The notes beneath the pieces were generated by a model, which ran no database searches, was not told the origin of the DNA, and worked only from the letters and a program-made list of their open reading frames with translations. From Streptomyces sp. CG1 (GTDB lineage: Bacteria > Actinomycetota > Actinomycetes > Streptomycetales > Streptomycetaceae), in the NCBI RefSeq assembly GCF_041080625.1, contig NZ_CP163518.1, positions 3,410,001 to 3,474,000 on the forward strand: DNA of 64,000 nt. Reading direction: 5' to 3'. Of this stretch, positions 56,632 to 64,000 are shown piece by piece. Within the stretch, counting starts at the first letter, position 1. Each line of letters starts with the position of its first letter. The position numbers were made by a program, and so were the translations under genes.

Positions 56632-57596
56632 ACGGTCTCGCCGCGCATCCGCTTGGCCGCCTTGCCCAGCAGGGACATCGCGCCGCCGCAGATCAGCAGG
56701 GTCAGGGCCCCGCCCGCGATCGGGCCTGCGGCGTGGCTCTTGATGCCCTCGCCGGTCACGGTCGTGGCCAGCACGAAGATGACCGAGTACAGGCTGCGGC
56801 CGACCCTCGCGCCGGCCGGGATCACCTGGAGCAGCTGCGGGATGGTGGTCGCGGCGGCCAGCGCCATCCCGAGGGGCAGGGCGGCGGCGGTCATCAGCGT
56901 GCCGAAGCCGAAGGAGCTGCCGTACGCGCCCCAGCCGGCACCCTTGTAGAGCAGATAGCCGGTGGCGGCGAGGGACAGCAGGACCAGTACGCCGTTGAGA
57001 TAGGCGGCCTGCGTGGCGGCCTTGCGGGCGCCGGGCAGATGCGCGGCCGGGGAGCGCCAGGCGTCCGCCGTGATGAGCCGCAGCTGCCGCTTGAGGCCCT
57101 GCATCTGCATGAGCGAGAAGACGCCGAAGGCCAGCAGGCCCAGTCCGGCGAGCGCCGCGACGAATCCGAGGGGCTTCTGCGTGATGCCGTAGTGGAGGCC
57201 GCCGGAGGTGAGCGGGATGCCGAGGACCATGCCGTAGGCCATGGGCTTGGACCTGGCCTGGATCTTCAGCACCAGATCGCGCTGGTCCGGGGTGAGATGG
57301 GGATCCAGCCGCATCCGGCCCTCGCCGACGCGCTGGGCGGGCGGCTGGGCGGACTGCTGCGGAGGACAGGGCTGCTGGGGCGGGTACGGCTGCTGGGGGT
57401 ACCCCTGCGGCGGATACGGTTGCTGCTGCGGATACGGCTGTTGAGGGGCGTAGGGTCGCTGCGGAGCATACGGCTGCTGCCCGTACGGTCCCGCGGGCGG
57501 CTGCTGGGCCCCGTAAGGGCCCGGCTGTTGCGGCCCGTAAGGACCCGGCTGTTGCGGCCCGTAAGGACCCGGCTGTTGCGGCTGGCCTGGATACAC
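56628..57596 (-). CDS. Membrane protein with N-terminal PQQPGPYG repeats
   Basis: A 322-residue protein. Residues 1-85 are low-complexity repeats (PQQPGPYG x3, then PYAPQ and PYPQQ units), encoded by near-identical 24-base direct repeats at about 57500-57590. Residues 95-310 hold about six hydrophobic segments (YGMVLGIPLTSGGLHYG, GFVAALAGLGLLAFGVFSLM, LNGVLVLLSLAATGYLLYKG, GALTLLICGGAMSLLG). No named domain recognised. GTG 57596 is the start. Proline-rich cytosolic tails of this kind are common in Streptomyces membrane proteins. Confidence 0.78.
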   Translation of the reverse strand: MYPGQPQQPGPYGPQQPGPYGPQQPGPYGAQQPPAGPYGQQPYAPQRPYAPQQPYPQQQPYPPQGYPQQPYPPQQPCPPQQSAQPPAQRVGEGRMRLDPHLTPDQRDLVLKIQARSKPMAYGMVLGIPLTSGGLHYGITQKPLGFVAALAGLGLLAFGVFSLMQMQGLKRQLRLITADAWRSPAAHLPGARKAATQAAYLNGVLVLLSLAATGYLLYKGAGWGAYGSSFGFGTLMTAAALPLGMALAAATTIPQLLQVIPAGARVGRSLYSVIFVLATTVTGEGIKSHAAGPIAGGALTLLICGGAMSLLGKAAKRMRGETV

Positions 57597-57732
57597 GCTG
57601 CGTCTCCCCCGTACCCGGTCTCTCCGGTACTCGCGGGCCGGGAGTTTGCCATAACGGCCTGGCGGCCATGAGCCCCGGTCCAGGGGTCAGGTCCCGGACC
57701 GGGGCTGCTCGTGGGGGGGGACTTGTCCCGGA

Positions 57733-60171
57733 TCAGACGTTAATAGGCGCGCTGAGCCTGCGGTCCGCGATCGAGCGTCCGGCAGTGATCTCGTACGAAC
57801 CCTTCACAAATGCCCACGCCTTCGCCTTCTCGTCCCAGATCTCGAAGGCGCGGCGCGGCAGGGTGACGGTCACCTCGACGCTCTCACCGGGAGCGGCCTC
57901 GGCGGAGGCGAAGCCGGCCAGCAGCCGGTCCGGGCGCTCCGGGTCGGGCTCGGCCGGGCCGACGTAGACCTGGACAACCTCGCGGCCCGGCCGCGCGCCG
58001 GTGTTGCGCAGGCGGATCCGTGCGGTGGTGCCGTCGGTCTCCAGGGACTCGTAGGTCCAGTCGGTGTAGCCGAGGCCATGGCCGAAGGGGTACGCCGGGG
58101 TGCGGCCGGCCTTCTCCCAGGCGCGGTATCCGATGAACACGCCTTCTCTGTACGGCAGTTCGCCGTCAGTCGGGGTGACCCGGGTGACCGGGGCGTCGGC
58201 GAGGGATCCCCAGGTGGTGGGGAGCCGGCCGCCGGGCTCGTGGGCGCCGGTGAGGACGTCGGCGAGGGCGGCGCCGCCCTCCTGGCCGGGGAACCAGCTG
58301 AGCAGGACCGCGGCCACGTCCTCGCGCCAGGGCAGTTCCACCGGAGAGCCGGAGTTGACGACCACGACCGTGTTCGGGTTGACGGCGGCGACCGCGCGGA
58401 CCAGGTCGTCCTGGCGGCCGGGGAGCCTCAGATCCGTACGGTCGAAGCCCTCGGACTCGACGCGGTCGGTGGTGGCGACCATGACGACGGCCGTGTCGGC
58501 GTTGCGCGCCGCCTCGACGGCCTCGGCGATCAGCTCGTCGGGGTCGCGCCGCGGGGCGGAGTGGCAGAGCGCGAAGGTGATGACCTTCATGGGGATGTCG
58601 TCGGGGAACTGGACGACACAGGTGAGGGAGACGTCGACCGGCTCACCGACGGTGAGTTCGGCCCGGGCGCGGGGGACGGGGGCGCCGAAGAAGGCCTCGA
58701 AGGGGTCGTCCTTGTCGGGGCGCTGGACGTCGTCGTAGTACGTCGTCCCGCCGACGGTGAGCGTGAAGGCGCCCATGCCCTTGATGCCGAAGGTGTGCGG
58801 CCCGGACTCGCGAGGGGTGAAGGTGCCGGTCAACTCGACGGTGTGGAGGGTGTCGTGGTGGACGCCCTCGGGGAGGTCCGAGCCCATCCACTGGATCAGG
58901 CCGCCCGGGGCGGACCGGGTGCCGGTCACGGTGCCGTCGGCGTCCCGGCAGACCGCCCTGAGCGTGAATCCCTGGTCCGCGACGGCGAGTTCGGTGGCCG
59001 GATCGGCGCCGACGGCATAGGTGAGGGTGCCTTCGGGGAGGGCGGCGGTGAGTCCGTCCAGCGGGGAGACGATCCTGGCCGGGAAGACGGTGGCGGATCC
59101 GCCGCCGAGGACGCGGGCGTCACGCGCGGCGGCGCCGATCAGGGCCACCGTGCCGGGCTTCAGGGGAAGAGCACCGCGCTCGTTGCGGACGAGGACGAAG
59201 GAGCGGCGGGCGATCTCACGGGCGAGGGCCTCGCCGTCGACGGGCGCGGGCGGTTCGGCCACGACGGGTTCGGCGCCGTCGAGGATCCCGACGCGGGCGG
59301 CGAGCCGCAGCACGCGCCGCACGGCGGCGTCGACGGTGGCCTCGGCGACCTCGCCATCCCGGACGGCCTGCGCGAGGGCTTCGCCGTAGACGGTCCGCGG
59401 GCCGGGCATGGCCACGTCCAGGCCGCCGCTGGCGGCGCCGACCGTGTCCCGGGCGGCCATCCAGTCGGAGACGTTGAAGCCGTCGAAGCCCCATTCACCG
59501 CGCAGGACTTCGTTGACGAGGTGGTGGTGCTCGGTCATCGTCGTGCCGTTGACCGTGTTGTAGGCGGTCATGATGCCCCAGGGATGGGCGTTCTCGACGA
59601 TGGCCTCGAAGGGGGCCAGATACAGCTCGCGCAGGGCGCGTTCGGAGACCAGGTTGTTCACGGTGAAGCGGTCGGTCTCGGCGTCGTTGGCGACGAAGTG
59701 CTTGACGGTGGTGCCGACTCCGCCGGACTGGACGCCGGTGACATAGCCGCTGCCGATCACCCCGGTCAGATACGGGTCCTCGCTGTAGCACTCGAAGTGC
59801 CGGCCGCCGAGCGGGGAGCGGTGCAGGTTGACCGTGGGCGCGAGCAGCACGTGGACGCCCTTGCGCCGGGCCTCCTGGGCGAGCAGCACGCCTGCCCGGC
59901 GGGCGAGTCCGGGGTCCCAGGTGGCGGCGAGCGCGGTCGGTGAGGGCAGGGCGACGGAGGGGTCGTCCGCGGTCCAGCGCACGCCCCGGACGCCGATCGG
60001 GCCGTCGGACATCACGAGCGGCTTCAGGCCGATCTCGGGCAGGGCAGGCAGGGTCCACATGTCCTGTCCGGACAGCAGCCGCGCCTTGGCGTCCAGGTCG
60101 AGCGTGCCGAGAGCGGCCTCGACGACCGCCTCACGGGCCGTGTCGGCCGGGGTGGGCTGGGATCCCGCCAT
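57733..60171 (-). CDS. Glycoside hydrolase family 3 beta-glycosidase with inserted PA14 domain
   Basis: An 812-residue enzyme. GH3 N-terminal barrel: KPLVMSDGPIGVRG, GRHFECYSEDPYLTG, TVKHFVANDAETDR (KHF), and the nucleophile in EWGFDGFNVSDWMAA (Asp about 235). A PA14 domain is inserted in the C-terminal half (about 400-530, GLIQWMGSDLPEGVHHDTLHTVELTGTFTPRESGPHTFGIKGM). GH3_C and fibronectin III-like parts close it. No signal peptide, so it acts on imported oligosaccharides. GAGGAG precedes ATG 60171 by 7 bases. Divergent from a TetR gene that may repress it. Confidence 0.92.
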   Translation of the reverse strand: MAGSQPTPADTAREAVVEAALGTLDLDAKARLLSGQDMWTLPALPEIGLKPLVMSDGPIGVRGVRWTADDPSVALPSPTALAATWDPGLARRAGVLLAQEARRKGVHVLLAPTVNLHRSPLGGRHFECYSEDPYLTGVIGSGYVTGVQSGGVGTTVKHFVANDAETDRFTVNNLVSERALRELYLAPFEAIVENAHPWGIMTAYNTVNGTTMTEHHHLVNEVLRGEWGFDGFNVSDWMAARDTVGAASGGLDVAMPGPRTVYGEALAQAVRDGEVAEATVDAAVRRVLRLAARVGILDGAEPVVAEPPAPVDGEALAREIARRSFVLVRNERGALPLKPGTVALIGAAARDARVLGGGSATVFPARIVSPLDGLTAALPEGTLTYAVGADPATELAVADQGFTLRAVCRDADGTVTGTRSAPGGLIQWMGSDLPEGVHHDTLHTVELTGTFTPRESGPHTFGIKGMGAFTLTVGGTTYYDDVQRPDKDDPFEAFFGAPVPRARAELTVGEPVDVSLTCVVQFPDDIPMKVITFALCHSAPRRDPDELIAEAVEAARNADTAVVMVATTDRVESEGFDRTDLRLPGRQDDLVRAVAAVNPNTVVVVNSGSPVELPWREDVAAVLLSWFPGQEGGAALADVLTGAHEPGGRLPTTWGSLADAPVTRVTPTDGELPYREGVFIGYRAWEKAGRTPAYPFGHGLGYTDWTYESLETDGTTARIRLRNTGARPGREVVQVYVGPAEPDPERPDRLLAGFASAEAAPGESVEVTVTLPRRAFEIWDEKAKAWAFVKGSYEITAGRSIADRRLSAPINV

Positions 60172-60303
60172 CGGGTGTCTCCTCGCTGAAGTCCGTTGCA
60201 GTCCGTGCAGGTGCCTTCCATCGTGCATCCGCCACCTGTAGAGCGGTAGGTTTCGTTATTCTGCCGTTATATTCGATGGGCGAGGATGCCGTAGGTTGAT
60301 GTC
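60172..60303. promoter_or_regulatory. Divergent region GH3 / TetR
   Basis: 132 bases with two GTCCGT direct repeats near the GH3 start, a weak ACCT...AGGT dyad (about 60233-60252) and TTATTCTGCCGTTAT direct repeats. TAGGTT lies 6 bases before the TetR ATG (possible leaderless mRNA). No confident operator. Confidence 0.4.
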
Positions 60304-60867
60304 ATGAACGCGAGGGTCAGGAGCGAGGAGCGGCGGGCGGAGATCGTCGGGGCCGCACTCGAGGTGATCGCCGAGCGCGGTTACCGGGGGGCGAGCCTGG
60401 CCGCGGTCGCCGAGCGCGTCGGCCTCACCCAGCAGGGGCTGCTGCACTACTTCCCCACCAAGGACGCGCTGCTGGTGGCCGTGTTGCAGGAGCGGGACCG
60501 GTGGGACGCGGTACCGGACACGCGGTGGCGGGTGGATCTGCTGGCCTCGCTGGTGGAGTACAACGCGATGCGCCCGGCGATCATCCAGACCTTCTCGGCA
60601 CTGCTCGGGGAGAGTGTGACGGAGGATCATCCGGCGCGGGGGTATTTCACCGAGCGGTATGCGCGGGTGCGGGAGTCGATGGCGGCGGTGCTGCGGGCCG
60701 AGTACGGCGACCGGTTGCCGAACGGCCTCACGCCCGAACGGACAGCTCCGCTGCTGGTCGCGGTGATGGACGGATTGCAGTACCAGTGGCTGCTGGACCC
60801 GGAGTCGGTGGACATGCCGGGGGCGTTCCGGGACTTTCTGCGGTTGCTGGGAGAACCGGTGGGCTGA
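60304..60867 (+). CDS. TetR/AcrR-family regulator, likely of the divergent glycosidase gene
   Basis: A 187-residue regulator. HTH: RRAEIVGAALEVIAERGYRGASLAAVAERVGLTQQGLLHYFPTKDALLVAV (about 10-60). The C-terminal ligand domain is of the BetI-like TetR_C class. By position it controls the GH3 gene; the inducer is probably a sugar or glycoside. ATG 60304 lacks a ribosome site. Confidence 0.88.
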   Translation: MNARVRSEERRAEIVGAALEVIAERGYRGASLAAVAERVGLTQQGLLHYFPTKDALLVAVLQERDRWDAVPDTRWRVDLLASLVEYNAMRPAIIQTFSALLGESVTEDHPARGYFTERYARVRESMAAVLRAEYGDRLPNGLTPERTAPLLVAVMDGLQYQWLLDPESVDMPGAFRDFLRLLGEPVG

Positions 60868-60885
60868 GGGGCCCCGCAGGCGGTG

Positions 60886-61677
60886 CTACTCCGGCGCGGT
60901 ACGGGCGACCTCGGACTCGGAGTCGTCGGAGCCCTCCTCCCCCAGCAGCTCACGCGCGAGCAAGGTGGCGCCCGCCACCGCGCCCGGCATCAGGAACACC
61001 GCCGCGAACGGGATCAGGAAGGCCAGGCCGAGAGGGGTGCCGAAGCCCCAGACGAGGGGCTTGCGGGTGCGGAGGAGGGTGAGGCGGGCGCGTAGTTCGA
61101 TGCCACGGCGCTGGAGGGCGACGGAGGTCAGTTCCTCGGCGAGGAAGAAGCCGGTGACGAGGAAGCCGACCACGGGGACGACGGTCTGGCCGACGAGGGG
61201 GAGGAAGCCGAGAGCGAAGAGGAGTACGCCCCACAGCGCGGCCCGCACCAGGACGCGCAGGCTGTCCCGGGCCGAGATCCACAGGTCGCGCCAGAGCGGC
61301 GACGGGGACTGCGGGGCGGTGCCGTCGAGCGAGACGCCGGCGTCGACCTGCTCCGACAGGTGCTCATAGAAGGGCTGGCCGACCAGCAGGGTGACCGCCG
61401 TGAACGTCAGGACGGACAGCAGCAGACCCAGGGCGAAAAGGACAGCTGTCAGAAATCCGCGGAACAGGCCCTGCCAGGGGCTGGACCAGTCGTCCGCGAA
61501 CGGGGTCGCCCAGGTGACCGCGTCCTCGCCCCACACCGCGAGCGCGACCAGCGCCGCCGCGTAGAGGACCAGGGTGATCAGCCCGGGGAGCAACCCGAAG
61601 CCGTACTGCCGGCCGTGCCGGGCCATCCAGCGCTGGCCCTCCAGCAGACAACGGAACCCCACCCCAAGATCGCTCAT
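60886..61677 (-). CDS. EI24-domain (CysZ-like) membrane protein
   Basis: A 263-residue membrane protein with about six hydrophobic segments. GLLPGLITLVLYAAALVALAVW, FLTAVLFALGLLLSVLTFTAVTLLVGQPFYEHLSEQVD and GVLLFALGFLPLVGQTVVPVVGFLVTGFFLAEELTSVALQRRGI are the EI24/CysZ blocks. CysZ of enterobacteria is a sulfate channel; whether this is the role here is unknown. Start ATG 61677. It is convergent with the TetR gene and shares its strand with the MarR gene, 20 bases downstream of its stop. Confidence 0.87.
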   Translation of the reverse strand: MSDLGVGFRCLLEGQRWMARHGRQYGFGLLPGLITLVLYAAALVALAVWGEDAVTWATPFADDWSSPWQGLFRGFLTAVLFALGLLLSVLTFTAVTLLVGQPFYEHLSEQVDAGVSLDGTAPQSPSPLWRDLWISARDSLRVLVRAALWGVLLFALGFLPLVGQTVVPVVGFLVTGFFLAEELTSVALQRRGIELRARLTLLRTRKPLVWGFGTPLGLAFLIPFAAVFLMPGAVAGATLLARELLGEEGSDDSESEVARTAPE

Positions 61678-61697
61678 GGGGAAAACTTTACCGACGC

Positions 61698-62135
61698 TCA
61701 GCCGGCCAGCATACGGCGCAGCAGATCACGCAGGGAGCCGCGCTCCTCCGCCGAGAGACCGGCGAGGGGCTCGCGGGCGAAATGGAGGCCTTCGCGCAGG
61801 TCACGGGCGACGCTCAGGCCCTCCTCGGTGGCGGCGGCCACCTTCACCCGGCGGTCCGCCGGGTCGGGACGGCGCTCGACCAGGCCCCGGGACTCCAGAC
61901 GGTCCACTATCCCGGTGACGTTCGACGGCTCGCACTTCAGCTTCTGCGCCAGCTTCCGCATCGGCAGCGGCTCCACCGAGAGCAGGCTGAGCAGCCGGGC
62001 CTGCGGCCCGGTCAGCGCGTGCTCGCCCGCCGCCTCCTCGTAGTCCGCGTAGAAGCGGGCCACGACGTCTCCGATGAGTTCGACGACCTCCATGGTGAGG
62101 GCGTCGGGGCGGTGGGTCTTCGGTGGTGTGGCCAT
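61698..62135 (-). CDS. MarR-family transcriptional regulator
   Basis: A 145-residue winged-helix regulator. PLPMRKLAQKLKCEPSNVTGIVDRLESRGLVERRPDPADRRVKVAAATEEG (about 55-105) is the MarR HTH and wing. A Cys at the start of the recognition helix (KLKCEPSN, about 68) could be redox-active, but the N-terminal Cys of OhrR is missing, so it is not a classical OhrR. TATCCT lies 7 bases before the ATG. It is divergent from the NADP-dependent oxidoreductase gene. Confidence 0.9.
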   Translation of the reverse strand: MATPPKTHRPDALTMEVVELIGDVVARFYADYEEAAGEHALTGPQARLLSLLSVEPLPMRKLAQKLKCEPSNVTGIVDRLESRGLVERRPDPADRRVKVAAATEEGLSVARDLREGLHFAREPLAGLSAEERGSLRDLLRRMLAG

Positions 62136-62223
62136 ACCCGCCAGGATACCCGCTTACTTGACATCATGAAATATTGAAGCGCATGGTTGTTTCAGGTTCT
62201 GAAGTAATAGGAAAGGCGTCGAC
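62136..62223. promoter_or_regulatory. Divergent promoter/operator of MarR and oxidoreductase genes
   Basis: 88 bases, AT-rich for this genome. TTGACA is at 62158-62163. TTCAG-gtt-CTGAA (62191-62203) is a perfect dyad of the TTCA/TGAA kind bound by MarR proteins. A TATCCT/TTTCAT pair (17 apart) faces the marR gene. Confidence 0.55.
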
Positions 62224-63252
62224 ATGATCAACCGTGAGTGGCACCTGCTCAGCCGCCCCGTCGGCTGGCCCAAGCCCGAGGACTTCGCCCTGGTCGAGAC
62301 CCCGGTCCCGACCCCCGGTGAGGGCCAGGTGCTGGTGCGCAACAAGTACCTCTCCGTCGACCCGTACATGCGCGGCCGCATGAGCGCCGCCAAGTCGTAC
62401 GCCGCCCCCTTCGAGCTGGGCAAGGTCATGCAGGGCGGCGCGGTCGGCGAGGTGATCGAGTCCCACGCCGAGGGCATCGAGGTCGGCGACCACGTCCTGC
62501 ACTTCTTCGGCTGGCGCGAGTACGCGGCCGTGGACGCGAGGAATGCCGTCAAGGTGGGCCCGACCGCCGTACCGGCCGTGAAGGTGGAGACGCAGGACGT
62601 GCCGCTGTCGGCGTTCCTCGGCGTCCTCGGCATGACCGGCCTGACCGCCTACGCCGGCCTGCTGCGCACCGCCTCCTTCAAGGAGGGCGACATCGTGTTC
62701 GTCTCGGGCGCCGCGGGCGCCGTGGGCAGCGAGGTCGGCCAGCTCGCCAAGCTGCTGGGCGCCTCGCGGGTCATCGGCTCGGCCGGCTCCGACGAGAAGG
62801 TCAAGCTGCTGGTCGAGGAGTACGGCTTCGACGCCGCGTTCAACTACAAGAACGGCCCGGTCGCCGACCAGCTGCGCGAGGCCGCGCCCGACGGCATCGA
62901 CGTCTACTTCGACAACGTCGGCGGGGACCACCTGGAGGCGGCCATCGGCTCGCTCAACCAGGGTGGCCGTATCGCCGTCTGCGGCATGATCTCGGTCTAC
63001 AACAACACCGAGCCCGCGCCCGGCCCGAAGAACCTCGCCCGGCTGATCCAGACCCGGGGCCGTATCGAGGGCTTCCTGGTCGGCGACCACTACGACCTGC
63101 AGCCGGAGTTCGTCCAGAAGGTCGCGCCGTGGGTCGCCTCGGGCGAGCTGAAGTACCGCGAGACCGTCGTCGAGGGCATCGAGAACAACCTGGAGGCGTT
63201 CCTCGGGGTCCTGCGCGGCGACAACATCGGGAAGATGATCGTCAAGCTCTGA
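62224..63252 (+). CDS. NADP-dependent medium-chain oxidoreductase (CurA/prostaglandin-reductase type)
   Basis: A 342-residue zinc-independent MDR enzyme that reduces double bonds of enones with NADPH. MINREWHLLSRPVGWPKPEDFALVETPVPTPGEGQVLVRNKYLSVDPYMRGRM is the characteristic N-terminus, VFVSGAAGAVGSEVGQLAKLLGASRVIGSAGSDEK is the Rossmann motif (about 160-195) and YFDNVGGDHLEAAI follows. No structural zinc Cys are seen. It is the probable target of the divergent MarR protein. AGGAAAGG precedes the ATG. Confidence 0.92.
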   Translation: MINREWHLLSRPVGWPKPEDFALVETPVPTPGEGQVLVRNKYLSVDPYMRGRMSAAKSYAAPFELGKVMQGGAVGEVIESHAEGIEVGDHVLHFFGWREYAAVDARNAVKVGPTAVPAVKVETQDVPLSAFLGVLGMTGLTAYAGLLRTASFKEGDIVFVSGAAGAVGSEVGQLAKLLGASRVIGSAGSDEKVKLLVEEYGFDAAFNYKNGPVADQLREAAPDGIDVYFDNVGGDHLEAAIGSLNQGGRIAVCGMISVYNNTEPAPGPKNLARLIQTRGRIEGFLVGDHYDLQPEFVQKVAPWVASGELKYRETVVEGIENNLEAFLGVLRGDNIGKMIVKL

Positions 63253-63359
63253 GACCCCGGCCGGTCTTCCCCGTCGTTTCCGGCATGCGGTAACTTCTTT
63301 CCGAAATCCGTCGTCGATCGTGGGCGCGAGTCGCGGCGGACCGAGGAGGAAGAGACCGC

Positions 63360-63779
63360 ATGCCCATCAAGCAGTCCGATGTCCTGTACACCGCCGTCGC
63401 CACCGCCGAGAACGGCCGTGACGGCCGGGTCGCCACGGATGACGGCCGACTCGACGTCGTAGTCAACCCGCCGAAGGAGATGGGCGGCAGCGGGGCCGGG
63501 ACCAACCCGGAACAGCTGTTCGCCGCGGGGTACTCCGCCTGCTTCCAGGGGGCGCTGGGGGTCGTCGCCCGGCAGGAGGGGGCCGACGTCTCCGGCTCCA
63601 CCGTGACCGCGAAGGTCGGAATCGGCAAGAACGAGGACGGATTCGGGATCATCGTGGAGATCTCGGCGAGCATTCCGAACGTTTCCGCCGAGGTGGCTCG
63701 GGAGCTGGTCGAGAAGGCGCACCAGGTGTGCCCGTACTCGAAGGCGACACGTGGGAACATCACCGTGACGCTGGTCTGA
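63360..63779 (+). CDS. ohr: Organic hydroperoxide resistance protein (Ohr, OsmC fold)
   Basis: A 139-residue peroxidase that reduces organic hydroperoxides. The two catalytic Cys are in YSACFQGALGVV (about 61) and HQVCPYSKATRGN (about 125); Arg in the GRVATDDGRLDVVVNPPKEMGG region completes the Ohr triad. GTNPEQLFAAGY is the dimer helix. ATG 63360 follows GGAGGAAGAG. It is 107 bases after the oxidoreductase gene on the same strand and is ended by a hairpin. Likely part of the same redox response. Confidence 0.94.
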   Translation: MPIKQSDVLYTAVATAENGRDGRVATDDGRLDVVVNPPKEMGGSGAGTNPEQLFAAGYSACFQGALGVVARQEGADVSGSTVTAKVGIGKNEDGFGIIVEISASIPNVSAEVARELVEKAHQVCPYSKATRGNITVTLV

Positions 63780-63802
63780 CAAGCCTCGTTTCAGAGTACG
63801 GA

Positions 63803-63838
63803 GGCCGCACCCTTGGACGTGGGGTGCGGTCTCTTTCC
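63803..63838 (+). terminator. Intrinsic terminator after ohr
   Basis: CCGCACCC (63805-63812) / GGGTGCGG (63822-63829) with a 9-base loop and a T-rich tail (TCTCTTTCC). Confidence 0.75.
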
Positions 63839-63855
63839 TGGCCGGGGCGGGGGAC

Positions 63856-63903
63856 CCCCATCGCGGCGGCAGCCGCATTCAAACCCAGCCCCGCGCCCCC
63901 AGG
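63856..63903. repeat. Dispersed Streptomyces intergenic repeat (right part), copy 2
   Basis: CCCCATCGCGGCGGCAGCCG followed by a CATTCAAACC stretch and CAGCCCCGCGCCCCCAGG. It matches the copy at 27321-27367 apart from a few changes and one inserted base. Confidence 0.65.
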
Positions 63904-63908
63904 TTGGC

Positions 63909-64000
63909 TCAGGCAGCCAGCGCCGCTTGGTGGACCACTCTCACGAACCCGTCGTTCTCCGGTGCCGCTCCCCCCGGAAAAGCCATCCGCCGGCGGGTGT
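63909..64000 (-). CDS. C-terminal end of an unidentified gene, partial
   Basis: The minus-strand frame ends with TGA at 63909-63911 and is open to the window edge. The visible 29 residues or so (RRMAFPGGAAPENDGFVRVVHQAALAA) are too few for a family call. The ending in VHQAALAA before a dispersed repeat looks like a genuine gene end. Confidence 0.4.
   Translation of the reverse strand, partial: TRRRMAFPGGAAPENDGFVRVVHQAALAA

Noticed and set aside
61698..62135. Calling the MarR gene ohrR
   Set aside because: The N-terminal reactive Cys of OhrR is missing, and the gene lies next to the reductase gene and not ohr.

Overview
The window is typical Streptomyces chromosome. GC is very high with G/C-rich third codon positions, many genes start with GTG or TTG, and intergenic gaps are short. 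Gene content is core-actinomycete: ahpE, a DUF3052 gene, aceE, fasR and fabD-fabH-acpP-fabF, the order known around SCO2370-SCO2390 of S. coelicolor, with the same families near aceE and fabD in mycobacteria. No insertion sequence, prophage, CRISPR array or rRNA was seen. One tRNA (Val, UAC) and one confident riboswitch (yybP-ykoY, Mn2+) were found.

Layout. 1-2.2 kb: end of a membrane protein, a secreted SLT-fold lytic transglycosylase and a YoaK/DUF1275 membrane protein. 2.2-6.9 kb: a cytochrome P450 divergent from a thiolase, with two palindromic operator candidates resembling KstR sites, then a GT87/PAP2 fusion. 7.2-12.1 kb: a metabolite:H+ symporter, DUF2330, O-methyltransferase, FHA, DUF1992 and SnoaL-like proteins. 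12.1-16.1 kb: a WYL regulator, a DHA2 efflux pump with a fused C-terminal winged helix, and a membrane-anchored peptidoglycan-binding protein. 16-22.2 kb: HAD phosphatase, riboswitch-controlled GDT1-type Mn2+ exporter, DedA, a Cu/Zn-SOD-like secreted protein, DoxX, a large FAD/NAD(P)-binding enzyme and DUF2277. 22.3-27.3 kb: ketopantoate reductase family, tRNA-Val, a DUF4097 lipoprotein, a coiled-coil protein, DUF4383 and an FmdB zinc ribbon.

27.3-36.2 kb is a tellurium-resistance-type (Ter) stress island. A translationally coupled three-gene operon (aldolase/CitE-like, a four-domain PRTase-TRSP-StiP-PELOTA fusion, HAD phosphatase) is divergent from a TerD paralogue with a Pro/Gln tail, and is followed by a TerA-like gene, a TerC/DUF475 membrane protein and two canonical Ca2+-binding TerD proteins.

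36.2-53.9 kb carries central carbon and lipid supply: ahpE, DUF3052, aceE (acetyl-CoA), then an accessory block (DHA2 pump/TetR pair, DUF1023 hydrolase, DUF4429, MerR/aldo-keto reductase pair, GNAT, serine hydrolase, pirin), then FasR and the type II fatty-acid synthase operon, with a FasR-type inverted repeat before fabD. 54-64 kb: DUF3145, SGNH lipoprotein, aldose epimerase, a repeat-rich membrane protein, a GH3 beta-glycosidase divergent from a TetR gene, an EI24/CysZ protein, and a MarR/NADP-oxidoreductase/Ohr redox locus. Both window edges cut a gene.
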